From NCBI RefSeq assembly GCF_002954775.1, contig NZ_PJME01000016.1, positions 62,001 to 126,000 on the forward strand: a stretch of DNA of 64,000 nt, written 5' to 3'. Each line of letters starts with the position of its first letter. Position 1 is the first letter of the stretch. Positions 26,834 through 35,433 of this stretch are shown here, piece after piece. The position numbers and the translations under genes are program-made. The stretch is from Streptomyces geranii. GTDB lineage: Bacteria > Actinomycetota > Actinomycetes > Streptomycetales > Streptomycetaceae. The notes beneath the pieces are model-generated. The model had not been told where the DNA came from, made no database searches, and saw only the letters and a program-made list of their open reading frames with translations.

Positions 26834-27580
26834 TCAGTCCAGAGCGGCGATCACCGCCTCGGACACCATCACTCCCGCCTCCTGGATCCGCTGGCGCATG
26901 TCCCCTTCATAAAGCCACGCGCAGGCCTCGATCGACGGGTGGAGTTCGGCGAGGATCAACGCCGCACGCTTCGGCACGTGAGCCGCTCCCCTCCATACCG
27001 TCCCGCAGCGGTCGATCTCCTCCTCCAGCTTGCGGAGCGCCTGCTCGTCGAACCCCTCGTTCATCCGCAGTGGGATCACGAAACGATCCGCCGCCTCTTC
27101 CAGACGGCCGACCAGATCTTTCTCCATGAGTGCCTCCGCATCGGACAGCCATTCGGCAAGATTCCGCCCCGTCGGAATGAGCGCGCCCTCAAGGCCGTGG
27201 TTGGGATCCCAACCGAACATCATCCCGGCCGAATCGCGACAATCGACGAGGGACCAGACGGCGTCTCCCCAGTCGAACAGCCAAACCAGTCCGTCCGGAA
27301 CCTCGCTGCCAGGAGCAGCGGAGAACGCCTGATGGACGTCCACAATGTCCGCCCAGTCTCCGCGCCATTTTCCCCCAGGCACTCCCAGCACGCCCCCACG
27401 CGGACCGAATCCGCCGTTGGCCACCTCCAGGTACAGGCGCCGGAGCAGCGGGGGAAGGGGATACCCGATTGCGCGCTCCGCGCCGTCCACCGCGTCTTGC
27501 GACGCGGGTACGAGCGGTTCCTTCGTTGCTAGTTCCGCACGCACGGCGGCAATGATCTCGTCGTCGGAAACTGAATTCAC
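26834..27580 (-). CDS. SMI1/KNR4 (SUKH) family immunity-type protein
   Basis: 248 aa from GTG 27580. The SUKH signature is at about residues 25-60 (DAVDGAERAIGYPLPPLLRRLYLEVANGGFGPRGG, i.e. xGxxLPxxxxxLYxxxNGGF), followed by VWLFDWGDAVWSLVDCRDSAG and a further helical domain. SUKH proteins are the commonest immunity proteins in polymorphic toxin loci and neutralise many unrelated toxins. Its GTG overlaps the stop of the broken immunity-like gene upstream as GTGA, so they once formed one translation unit. It lies last in the minus-strand toxin island; whether it protects against the toxin here or another is unknown. Confidence 0.85.
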   Translation of the reverse strand: MNSVSDDEIIAAVRAELATKEPLVPASQDAVDGAERAIGYPLPPLLRRLYLEVANGGFGPRGGVLGVPGGKWRGDWADIVDVHQAFSAAPGSEVPDGLVWLFDWGDAVWSLVDCRDSAGMMFGWDPNHGLEGALIPTGRNLAEWLSDAEALMEKDLVGRLEEAADRFVIPLRMNEGFDEQALRKLEEEIDRCGTVWRGAAHVPKRAALILAELHPSIEACAWLYEGDMRQRIQEAGVMVSEAVIAALD

Positions 27581-27872
27581 GTAGGCCCCAGATACTGGTG
27601 GCGCTCGTCACCGGGCACGTCATGAATGCCACCGTCGCGGATCTGCCACTCGACAAGCCCGTCGAGCTCGTGCGTGACCATGAAGAGTCCCTGTACGCCA
27701 GAGTCGTCTTCATCCGAAGGCGGCAAAGCAGCCATTTCCGTCAACTGGTCGCGGGAAACGCCCACCCTCCGGAATAATGCCCATCGGAATTCCCGGCGAT
27801 AATTTTCTTCACCTCGGCCAACTGATACCGATCACACTCCAGCCATCCCCGCACCGAAACGTACACGGCCAT
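27577..27872 (-). pseudogene. Frameshifted, internally deleted immunity-type gene
   Basis: Two pieces in different frames look like one protein. From ATG 27872 the first reads VYVSVRGWLECDRYQL ... HYSGGWAFP and stops at 27741. From about 27750 the other frame reads DQLTEMAALPPSDEDDSG, VQGLFMVTHELDGLVEWQIRDGG and stops at 27577. I recall a Streptomyces family, usually beside SMI1 genes, with these blocks continuous and some 20-25 residues between them, so a small frameshifting deletion near 27745-27760 is likely. Both pieces still keep the operon overlap with the SMI1 gene. If translated, the product is a 43-aa fragment. Confidence 0.6.
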
Positions 27873-27891
27873 GCCCCTGCCCCCCCGCCCG

Positions 27892-28131
27892 TCACTCCTC
27901 TTCCCGAACGTACGAAACGCGCTCCCCCTCATACCCGTCCCAGTAGACCCAGATCCTTCCGCATCTGGGACACAGAAAGACAGGCCTGGCCACCTGCTGG
28001 AGCCTCGCGAAGTCCTCCGCCTCCCAGGATTCCTCAAGTTCCTGATCCGACGAGAGATGCCACTCCAGCGGGTTGGGAATCGCCCCACTCATGGCGATCA
28101 CTTCACCACAGCGACATCGAAACTTGGCCAT
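27892..28131 (-). CDS. Zinc-ribbon miniprotein in toxin island
   Basis: 79 aa from ATG 28131. Cys6 and Cys8 (FRCRCGEVI) together with Cys54 and Cys57 (FLCPRCGRIWVYW) make a plausible zinc ribbon, separated by an acidic Trp/Glu-rich middle (SSDQELEESWEAED). Similar short proteins occur, as I recall, within Streptomyces toxin-immunity clusters, but I know of no assigned function. It is co-directional with the toxin and sits 19 bases before the broken immunity gene. Confidence 0.7.
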   Translation of the reverse strand: MAKFRCRCGEVIAMSGAIPNPLEWHLSSDQELEESWEAEDFARLQQVARPVFLCPRCGRIWVYWDGYEGERVSYVREEE

Positions 28132-28284
28132 TTACCGACCGCCCTTTCAGATTTCACGGGTTTCACGGGTCCGATTCCAAATTTACACGGCTCACCAATC
28201 GCACGATCTTAGCCTACTGGACCACGAAAATCCCGCTGAGCGGAGGAGACGTCCCCGGACGAGAAGCGCGACAACTTCCACAAA

Positions 28285-28770
28285 TTATCGCTGAAATTCG
28301 GCAAGCATACTGACGAGCTTCGATAGAGCCAAATTCTCCTGAAAGGCTGGATACTGTTCGACGATGAACCCTAGGACATCACTACAGAATCGCGCGACAA
28401 CAGCAAAGAATACATCTACACCACAGTCTCCGGAATCTTTGGACCACGACCTACTTACTGTGATGATTTCCCCATTGGGAATTATACGGATGACTTGATC
28501 ATTCTCCGTGAAACCAATCTCCCCGACATTCCCTTGCCGCACCTCTCGAGCCGCATAAAGCAGGCAGAAAATGAAATCAAGGATTGTGACCCCAGGGAGA
28601 TCCTCGCTCCCGAATTCACCCACAGTAAAAGTAAGATCAGTCTCGAAATACCCATAGCGGAGATTCATCTCGCTGGCCTGACCTAGTTTAGCCAATTTCT
28701 TCTCGCGAGGCTTCCGCATCGAATGCGCATCGAACGTGATGTCGAACATTACTCTCCGATTCTCAACCAT
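28285..28770 (-). CDS. Candidate cognate immunity protein of the RHS toxin
   Basis: 161 aa from ATG 28770 (ATG 28749 is also in frame). No family is recognised with certainty. The sequence is acidic overall, with alternating beta-type blocks (YFETDLTFTVGEFG, DQVIRIIPNGEIITVSRSW) and C-terminal helices (VFFAVVARFCSDVLGFIVEQYP), a build common in immunity proteins. It is the first gene after the toxin stop, the usual position for the cognate immunity gene. Codons such as CTA, CTT, ATA and AAT are frequent, quite unlike the chromosome, pointing to recent transfer together with the toxin tip. Confidence 0.65.
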   Translation of the reverse strand: MVENRRVMFDITFDAHSMRKPREKKLAKLGQASEMNLRYGYFETDLTFTVGEFGSEDLPGVTILDFIFCLLYAAREVRQGNVGEIGFTENDQVIRIIPNGEIITVSRSWSKDSGDCGVDVFFAVVARFCSDVLGFIVEQYPAFQENLALSKLVSMLAEFQR

Positions 28771-28790
28771 GCAGTGTTAGGTATGCCGCA

Positions 28791-28830
28791 TTCGCCAGTC
28801 GCCCGCACAGCAGTGCGGGTGACTGGCGAA
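28791..28830. terminator. Long hairpin between toxin stop and immunity start
   Basis: An 18-base stem (28791-28808 with 28813-28830, one G-U pair, 4-base loop) lies six bases after the toxin stop codon and 20 bases before the immunity ATG. It should terminate toxin mRNA or limit read-through into the immunity gene. Confidence 0.75.
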
Positions 28831-28835
28831 CTATC

Positions 28836-31800
28836 TCACGGAATAGGGTAGGCAGTCCTCAGGCTACCGTCGCGATTAAGAATCACTTCGACGCCGTACC
28901 CCCTATTGCCGGCCAGCCCTTGACTCTGTTGTTCACTCAGGATTCCAACCCCATCCGGCCCGGCGTTAATTCGACCTCGATAGAGGTATCCGTCACGCCC
29001 CTTCGAGTTATTTATTTGCGCCGGATTTTCTTTCACCACCTGCTGGATCCATTGCTGAACCTTTCGCCCCTTCCCTATAAAGGCACCTTTGTTGATCGGA
29101 TTATATTCCGCGCCGCCAATTCGATGACTTTCTTGAACGTGTTCCCAACCGTCCCAGTCATCCGTCTTCCACACAACGTCTGGATTCTGTGCGCCAACGT
29201 CCTCCGCGGCACCGCCTCCAGAGGATTCGCTACTGGCCTCCGACAGCGCCTTCCCCAGCCCGTCGTTGATGCGGCCGATCCCGTCCGCCGCGCCAACGGC
29301 GCCAGTGCCGATCAGGCCTACGCCTCCTGCGGCGATGGGGGCGCCCGCGATGCAGCCGACGCCGGTGAGACAGAGGGCTCCGCCGCCGACGATGGCATCT
29401 CCGCCGAGACCCATGAGGAACATGCTTCCGGCGGTTTCCGCGGAACCCCACCAGATGTCGGGCTGGGAGAAGATCGCGGAGCCGTAGTCGACGACGGTGT
29501 TCACCGCGTTCGACAGCCAGCCCCCATGGGAGCCGCCGCTCTTGCCGCTGCTGGTGTTGCCGGTGCTGCTCGTGCTGGCCGTGCCGCCGCTGGAGGGGAC
29601 CGCGCCGGTGGTGTCAGCTGTGCCGTCCGCCTTCTCGGCGTAGCAGTAGATGGACGGGTCGCTGCACTTGTCCCCTGCGTGGCCGCACTTGAGGCCGCCG
29701 CACGGATCGGTGCCGGCCGGATCCGCGAGGGTGGCGGGATTGTTGTTGCCGTAGGTGTAGCCGTTGAGGGACTGCTGCTCTGCCAGGTCGAGGATGGGGT
29801 CGACGCTGAGGAAGCGTCCGGTGGACGGGTCGTACTCGCGGGCGCCGAGGTGGGTGAGGCCGGTGGCGGAGTCCGCTGAGGCGCCGAGGAACGCCTTGTC
29901 GTCGGGCCAGGTTCCGGTACCACCGGCGCGCGGGACACCGAACGGAGTCGTGTACCGCTTGGTGACGGCCTGCGTCGCGGCATCGATGGCGAGACTGCTG
30001 GTTCCGTGCTGGTCGGCCGCGAGCCAGGTCAGTGTCGAAGTGGTCGAAGTGCCGGACTTGTTGCTGCGCAGGGCGATGGCCGAACCGCCGACGGTGTAGT
30101 ACCGCTGGGCCCAGTACTTGGCGGTCGAGGTGGAGGTGTCGAGGTGGACCTCGGTGCCGTCGTCCAGGTAGAGGACGGTCTCTCCGCCGGTGTCGCGGCG
30201 GATCAGGAGGGTGCCGTCGGCGTCGTAGACGTGGCCGGTGGTGCTCTTGGTGCTTCCTGCACCGGTCTTCTCGGTGAGGGTGTCCAGTTGGCCTTCGGGG
30301 GTCCAGGTGAGGGTCTGGGTGTCCGCGCCGTTGGGTCGGCCCGTCGTGTTGCCGGTCGTGTCGTAGGAGTAGGCGGCGGTGACTCCCGTGCACGAGGACG
30401 CCGTGGTGGTGGCGGTCAGTGCGTGCGGCCGGGTCGCGCTGTAGCAGTAGGTGCTGGTGCTGTCACCTGCTGACGTGTGGGTGGTGTCGGTGGTGCGCAG
30501 GCCGCTGTCGGTGTAGGCGTACGAGGTCCAGTAGGGGGCGGCGCCTCCGAGGTTCGCGGTGGTGCGGCCCGACGTCGAGCAGTCGGCGGTGGACGGCGTC
30601 CAGGCCTCGGTCAGACGTTGGTGGCCGTCGTAGGAGAAGCACTGGTTGTCCGCCCCGCCTGTGCCGCCGAGGGTGGTGGGGTCGGTGATGGAGGTGACGT
30701 CGCCGGCGTCGTCGTAGGAGTAGTTCAGTTCCTGGAGCTCGTAGCTGTCGGTCTGGCCGGTGACGGCCGCCTGCTTGAGCCGGTCGGTGCCTTCCTCCCA
30801 GGCGTTGGTGATGTAGGCCTTCTTGGTACCGGCGGCCGAGGAGGTGCCGAGGGTGAGCTGGTCGGTCTGGCCGATGGCGGAGTAGGCGGCTCCGAGGAGG
30901 TAGTCGCTGGCGCCGCTGACAGTGGTGGGCAGGCCGACGGTGTCGTAACCGGTGTCGATGGTCTCGGCGGCGAGGCCGCCGGCCGCGGGCTCCGAGACGT
31001 ACTGCTGGGTGCCGTCGAGGTTGTAGTACGTCGAGGATGTCAGCGTGGCCGCGACGGCACCTGACGTGACCAGAGCGTCGGTGGACGGCAGGACGAGTTG
31101 GGTGGTGGTCGGCCGGTACAGGCTGTCGTAGGCGGTGACCTTCCTGGTGTAGGCCGCGCCGGTCACTCCGCCGACGTAACTGGTGGCGGAGTCCAACTGC
31201 CCCTTGACCAGGGTGTCGTAGGCCCAGTGGGTGAGTTTGTCGGCGTCGGTCTTGGCCGCCTGCCACTCGTCCGTCGTGCGGCCGAGATCGTCGTAGGCGT
31301 AGAGCAGCGTGGTGTTGCGGGAGTCGGTCGTCGTGGCGACCTGGTCCAGGTCGGTGTACGAGGTGGTGGTCTTCCCCTCGTCCGGGTCTGTCGCCGTGGT
31401 CCGGCGGCCGAACAGGTCGTAGGTGTAGGACCACCGGGTTCCGTCGGTCGCGGTGACGGTGTCCGGCTTGCCGTCGCGGGTGTAGCCGTACTTCGTCGAG
31501 GTGTAGGCGGTGCCGACGCCCGCACCGTAGGCGGTGTCGGCGGGGGCGGTACCGGCGTACTCGCGCCGTTCGGTCGTGCGGCCGAACACATCGGTGAGGG
31601 TGCGGACCGCGGATCCGCCGGCCGGGGCGGTGGTGGCGGTGGAGTCACCGGTGTAGGCGGTGGTGGTGGACCACTTCTGCACGCCGTAGACGTAGAAGGT
31701 GCTGCTGGTCGGGCGTTCGGCGCCGTCGAAGACGATGTCGGTCTGTTTCGGCGCACCGCCGTACTTGGCCCGGGCGTAGGTGCCGGAGGGAGTGGCGGCG

Positions 31801-34800
31801 TCGTCGAAGACATCGGCGTACGTTTCGTACGCCAGGCCGCGGCTGTCGTAGCGGGTGTCGGTCAGCAGCCGTCCGCCGTTCGCGGTCGGGGACTGCGTCT
31901 GCAGCGGCCGAAGCAGCGAGTCGTAGATCGTGTAGGTGGTGTTGTAGACCCCTTCACCGCGGATCGTCGAAGTGGACGACCAGGACGGGGCGTTCCTGCC
32001 GACCGAGTACGCGTAGGTGTAGTTGGCCCCGTATCCGCCGGAGCGGGCACGGTTGGGCAGCCAGACTGCCGTCGCCCGGCCCAGCGCGTCGTAGGTGGAT
32101 TCGGTCAACTTGGTGTTGATGTCATAGGACTTGACGGTCGTGCCGCGGGCGTAGTCGAGGTAGGTGTAGCTCTTCTGGCCCTTGGGGTCGGTGACCGTGA
32201 CCTTGGTCAGCGGCCCGGTGGTGATCGGGGTGTAGGCGGTGGTCGTCACCTTGCCCGCCGCGTCGGTGGCGGTCAGGGGGCGGCCCAGGGTGTCGTACGT
32301 CTTCCTGGTGACGGTCTGCCAGGAGGTCGGGGACCGCTCGCCACCAGTGGCCGTGGCCGGGTAGGCGGACGCGCGGCCGGTCCAGCTGACGTCGCCCAGG
32401 GTGGGCGTCTGTGTGGCGGTCCAGGCGGTGGCGGTGGTGTCGTCGTAGACCGTGGCCGCGTCGGACAGCACGTCCCCGCGGGTGCTCGACGAGGTCGGCA
32501 GGCTCAGGTCGGTCTCGGCCGTGGAGCAGGCACGGCCGACGACGCGGGCGCGGGAGACCAGCGAGTTGATGCCCAGGCTGTCGTTGCGGGCGTACCAGGT
32601 GCGGGTGCAGGTCTCGTCACCGGTGACAGCCGTGTCACCCGCGTCGTACACGCTGGTCGGCATGCCGTAGCCGTCGAAGCCGGTGGTGACGGTGCGGGTG
32701 CGCCAGGAGGCGGTGGCCGTCAGGTAGGTCGAGGTCTGGGTCCGGTAGGTGCGGATGAAGTAGGCCTCGATGTCGGCGTACGACTTCTGCTGACTCGCGG
32801 TTCGGCTGGACCACGGGTCGTTGACCGTGACCGTCACCGGGGTGGAACCGTTGTAGGTGATCTCCTCCCGGGTGAAGCCGGAGAAGCGGTCGCTGTCGGT
32901 CTGGTCTGCCACGCTCAGGCCGGTGAAGCCGATGCCCGGGACGGAGACCGAGCGGGTCGTGCCGTCCTTCTGCCGGTCGCCGTCCATGCCTTGCAGGTAC
33001 ACGGACACGGTCTTGGACCGGGTTTCGGTGGACGCGCCCTTGACGGCCGTGACGGTGCGGTAGCCGCGCCAGTCGGACCAGGTGCGTTCCGTGGCCGGGG
33101 TCAGCGGGTCGTTGTCGTAGTGCCAGGCCGGGCCGGCGTAGCTGTAGTGGTTCTCCGTCGTCTCGCCGAGGCCGGTGGGGTCGGAGGTGACGACGTCCAG
33201 CACCCGGTATTTGTTGAACCAGTCGAGGGTCGCCTCGGTGGCGCCGTTGACGTGCCAGTAGACCGGGTAGCAGCTTTTCGTGTCGTTGTCCTCGGCCGAC
33301 GGCATGTCCGAGCCGCGTACGCACTCCGGGTCCGACAGCGTCACGTTGGTGACCGCGCCGGTCTCGGAGGTGATGGTCTGAATACGGGGGCGGTTCAGCG
33401 GCAGGACGTCGTCGGTGGAGGAGTCGACGCGGTTCTCCCGCATCTGGTAGGTGAACGTCACCGGGTCCAGGGAGATGGCGGTGCCGTTCTTGCCGGTGTG
33501 CTGGACGCTCTTGAGGACGAGGCTCTGGTCGGTGCTGTTGCCGATGTCACCGGGGTCCAGGAACTGCTGGGTGAGCGCCCAGGAGTCGACGGTGGTGTAG
33601 GCACCGGCGGTGGCCGACCAGGCGTGGGTGTCGATGCTGGTCAGTCGCTTGCGGGTGAAGAAGTCCGGGCCGCTGGCGTTGCAGTCCGCGCCCGAGGCGC
33701 AGATGGAGTCGAACGGGACGTCCGGCCAGTCGGAGGAGGTGGAAGAGGTCAGTGAGGAGCAGTCGGACGCGGTGCACCGCTCGTCGTAGCCGAAGGTGAC
33801 CTCGTCCGAGGCGGTGCCGGTGAACAGGGTGTCCTTGTTCTGCCCGTAGAGGATCTTGGTGAGGTAGCCGCCCCTGGTGTACTGGGCGGTGCCGGTGGAC
33901 GCGCCGTTCTTGCCGTAGTAGTTGGTCTCGGCGGTGTACCAGTACGACATCGCGTTGCCGTGCGGGTCCACCACGTAGTCCAGGTTCCAGCGCCATGCCT
34001 GGGTCAGTGAACGGCCGGCGAAGGTGGAGCCCTGGTCGTACCCGGGCTCGCCGGAGTCGTCGCCGAACACCGGTTCCGTCCATACGGAGTCGGTGCGCTG
34101 GGTGTCCGCACCGGGCAGCTTGTTCAGGCCGAAGACGTACTTGGTGCCGTCGCCGGTGACGACGGTCCAGTACTCGCCGTCGTTGTCACCGTTGTCGGCG
34201 CCGGTGGAGTGGGTGACGGTCGAGGCGTCGTCGTCCTTCAGATGCCAGACACCGGTGGTGTCGTCCTTGACCAGTTCGGTGGACTTGCCGTTCAGCACCA
34301 GCGAGGCGTTGTCGTACTTCCAGCACTGGTCGTACTTGCCGTCCTGGCCGTCGTCGTCGCACGAGGCGTAGGACCGCTCGACGTAGGAGGACGCCACGTC
34401 GCCGAAGCCCTCGCCGACGACACTTCCCTGGTTGTTCGTCGAAGCGGTCCTGCCGTCCACGCTTCCGGAGTCGTACGACAGCGACAGGTCGGGCGACGGA
34501 CCGGCGGCGGCCGGAGGGGTGGCCAAGGGGTACGACCAGGTGAACGAGCCCGAGGAACTTCCGGCCTCCCAACTGGAGGACGCCGAGAGCTTGCTGGCCG
34601 CGTAGTCACCAGAGCCGGACGCCGACTCCCCGGCAGTGGCGGTGGCTGCCAGCACCGTGGCCGCCGCGGTGGTGCCGGCGGCCATGACCTCGGCCGTGAG
34701 GGTCTGGTCGCCGATGTCGTTGTGCGAGCCGAGCGGTGTCTGCGTCCGGCATGCGGCCTTCTGCGGGGTCGTCAGGACGCAAGCGGGCAGCCGGACCAGG

Positions 34801-35357
34801 CGCAGGCGGCCCGACCAGTCGCCGCCGTAGGCGGAGGCGAACGCCGAGTAGTCGACGCTCACCCGGGCGGAACCGGGGTCCGTGGCGGACGCCGTCAACA
34901 GCACACCCTTGATGCCCGCCGCCCGGGCCTGTCGCTGTCCGAGGACCCGCACCCGCACCTGACCTGCGACAGGGTCGGTCCCCGGGGCGGGCGTGACCGT
35001 GACGGGCAGTCCTCCCGCCGTCAGCTCGGCGGCGCCCTGCCCGGGTATCGCCCCGGTCGCCGTGGCGGCGGCGGGCCAGGCGCTGTGCTGCTGGGCACGT
35101 GCTCGTTCGGCCTGGGCCGCGTTGGCGGCCTTGGTTCTCTCGACCTGTGCTCGGGCTTCCTTCGCGCCGAGGCCCGTGTCCGTACGTACCTTGTCGACTC
35201 GCTGCTCGGGCACGGCCGGTCTGCCCAGGCCGCCGTCGGCGGCGTGCGCGGCCGGCACCGCCAGTCCCGCCGAGGCGGCCAGGGCCATGCTCAGCACGGC
35301 GACGAGAGGTGTCCCCCGGCGACGGCGGATCCAGCGGGATTTCGAACCGGAACTCAT
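28836..35357 (-). CDS. Secreted RHS/YD-repeat polymorphic toxin
   Basis: 2173 aa from ATG 35357 with GGAGG just upstream; the longer frame to 35552 lacks this. The signal peptide is residues 1-39 (RRRR, VLSMALAASAGLAVPAAHA). A SpvB-like beta region (WSYPLATPPAAAGPSPDLSL) precedes many YD repeats of the type YDALGRATAVWL or YDLFGRRTTATDPDEGK, forming the shell. The RHS core DPILDLAEQQSLNGYTYGNN is near residue 1855. After it come a low-complexity linker, a hydrophobic pretoxin segment (ALCLTGVGCIAGAPIAAGGV), and a toxin tip from about residue 2060 (WDGWEHVQESHRIGG ... GYGVEVILNRDGSLRTAYPIP). The His-rich start and final TAYP strand recall BECR-fold RNases, a low-certainty guess. The tip's DNA is A/T-rich, marking a swapped module. 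Confidence 0.9.
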   Translation of the reverse strand: MSSGSKSRWIRRRRGTPLVAVLSMALAASAGLAVPAAHAADGGLGRPAVPEQRVDKVRTDTGLGAKEARAQVERTKAANAAQAERARAQQHSAWPAAATATGAIPGQGAAELTAGGLPVTVTPAPGTDPVAGQVRVRVLGQRQARAAGIKGVLLTASATDPGSARVSVDYSAFASAYGGDWSGRLRLVRLPACVLTTPQKAACRTQTPLGSHNDIGDQTLTAEVMAAGTTAAATVLAATATAGESASGSGDYAASKLSASSSWEAGSSSGSFTWSYPLATPPAAAGPSPDLSLSYDSGSVDGRTASTNNQGSVVGEGFGDVASSYVERSYASCDDDGQDGKYDQCWKYDNASLVLNGKSTELVKDDTTGVWHLKDDDASTVTHSTGADNGDNDGEYWTVVTGDGTKYVFGLNKLPGADTQRTDSVWTEPVFGDDSGEPGYDQGSTFAGRSLTQAWRWNLDYVVDPHGNAMSYWYTAETNYYGKNGASTGTAQYTRGGYLTKILYGQNKDTLFTGTASDEVTFGYDERCTASDCSSLTSSTSSDWPDVPFDSICASGADCNASGPDFFTRKRLTSIDTHAWSATAGAYTTVDSWALTQQFLDPGDIGNSTDQSLVLKSVQHTGKNGTAISLDPVTFTYQMRENRVDSSTDDVLPLNRPRIQTITSETGAVTNVTLSDPECVRGSDMPSAEDNDTKSCYPVYWHVNGATEATLDWFNKYRVLDVVTSDPTGLGETTENHYSYAGPAWHYDNDPLTPATERTWSDWRGYRTVTAVKGASTETRSKTVSVYLQGMDGDRQKDGTTRSVSVPGIGFTGLSVADQTDSDRFSGFTREEITYNGSTPVTVTVNDPWSSRTASQQKSYADIEAYFIRTYRTQTSTYLTATASWRTRTVTTGFDGYGMPTSVYDAGDTAVTGDETCTRTWYARNDSLGINSLVSRARVVGRACSTAETDLSLPTSSSTRGDVLSDAATVYDDTTATAWTATQTPTLGDVSWTGRASAYPATATGGERSPTSWQTVTRKTYDTLGRPLTATDAAGKVTTTAYTPITTGPLTKVTVTDPKGQKSYTYLDYARGTTVKSYDINTKLTESTYDALGRATAVWLPNRARSGGYGANYTYAYSVGRNAPSWSSTSTIRGEGVYNTTYTIYDSLLRPLQTQSPTANGGRLLTDTRYDSRGLAYETYADVFDDAATPSGTYARAKYGGAPKQTDIVFDGAERPTSSTFYVYGVQKWSTTTAYTGDSTATTAPAGGSAVRTLTDVFGRTTERREYAGTAPADTAYGAGVGTAYTSTKYGYTRDGKPDTVTATDGTRWSYTYDLFGRRTTATDPDEGKTTTSYTDLDQVATTTDSRNTTLLYAYDDLGRTTDEWQAAKTDADKLTHWAYDTLVKGQLDSATSYVGGVTGAAYTRKVTAYDSLYRPTTTQLVLPSTDALVTSGAVAATLTSSTYYNLDGTQQYVSEPAAGGLAAETIDTGYDTVGLPTTVSGASDYLLGAAYSAIGQTDQLTLGTSSAAGTKKAYITNAWEEGTDRLKQAAVTGQTDSYELQELNYSYDDAGDVTSITDPTTLGGTGGADNQCFSYDGHQRLTEAWTPSTADCSTSGRTTANLGGAAPYWTSYAYTDSGLRTTDTTHTSAGDSTSTYCYSATRPHALTATTTASSCTGVTAAYSYDTTGNTTGRPNGADTQTLTWTPEGQLDTLTEKTGAGSTKSTTGHVYDADGTLLIRRDTGGETVLYLDDGTEVHLDTSTSTAKYWAQRYYTVGGSAIALRSNKSGTSTTSTLTWLAADQHGTSSLAIDAATQAVTKRYTTPFGVPRAGGTGTWPDDKAFLGASADSATGLTHLGAREYDPSTGRFLSVDPILDLAEQQSLNGYTYGNNNPATLADPAGTDPCGGLKCGHAGDKCSDPSIYCYAEKADGTADTTGAVPSSGGTASTSSTGNTSSGKSGGSHGGWLSNAVNTVVDYGSAIFSQPDIWWGSAETAGSMFLMGLGGDAIVGGGALCLTGVGCIAGAPIAAGGVGLIGTGAVGAADGIGRINDGLGKALSEASSESSGGGAAEDVGAQNPDVVWKTDDWDGWEHVQESHRIGGAEYNPINKGAFIGKGRKVQQWIQQVVKENPAQINNSKGRDGYLYRGRINAGPDGVGILSEQQSQGLAGNRGYGVEVILNRDGSLRTAYPIP

Positions 35358-35433
35358 GACCGGACCTCCATGCGAGCAGGCTGTGGACACGGGGGAACTG
35401 GGAGGGAGGGAGGAAAGGAGGGAGTACAGGTGC

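Noticed and set aside
31098-33755. 885-codon plus-strand open frame inside the RHS gene
   Set aside because: Antisense shadow of YD repeats (Gly/Val-rich, no family features).
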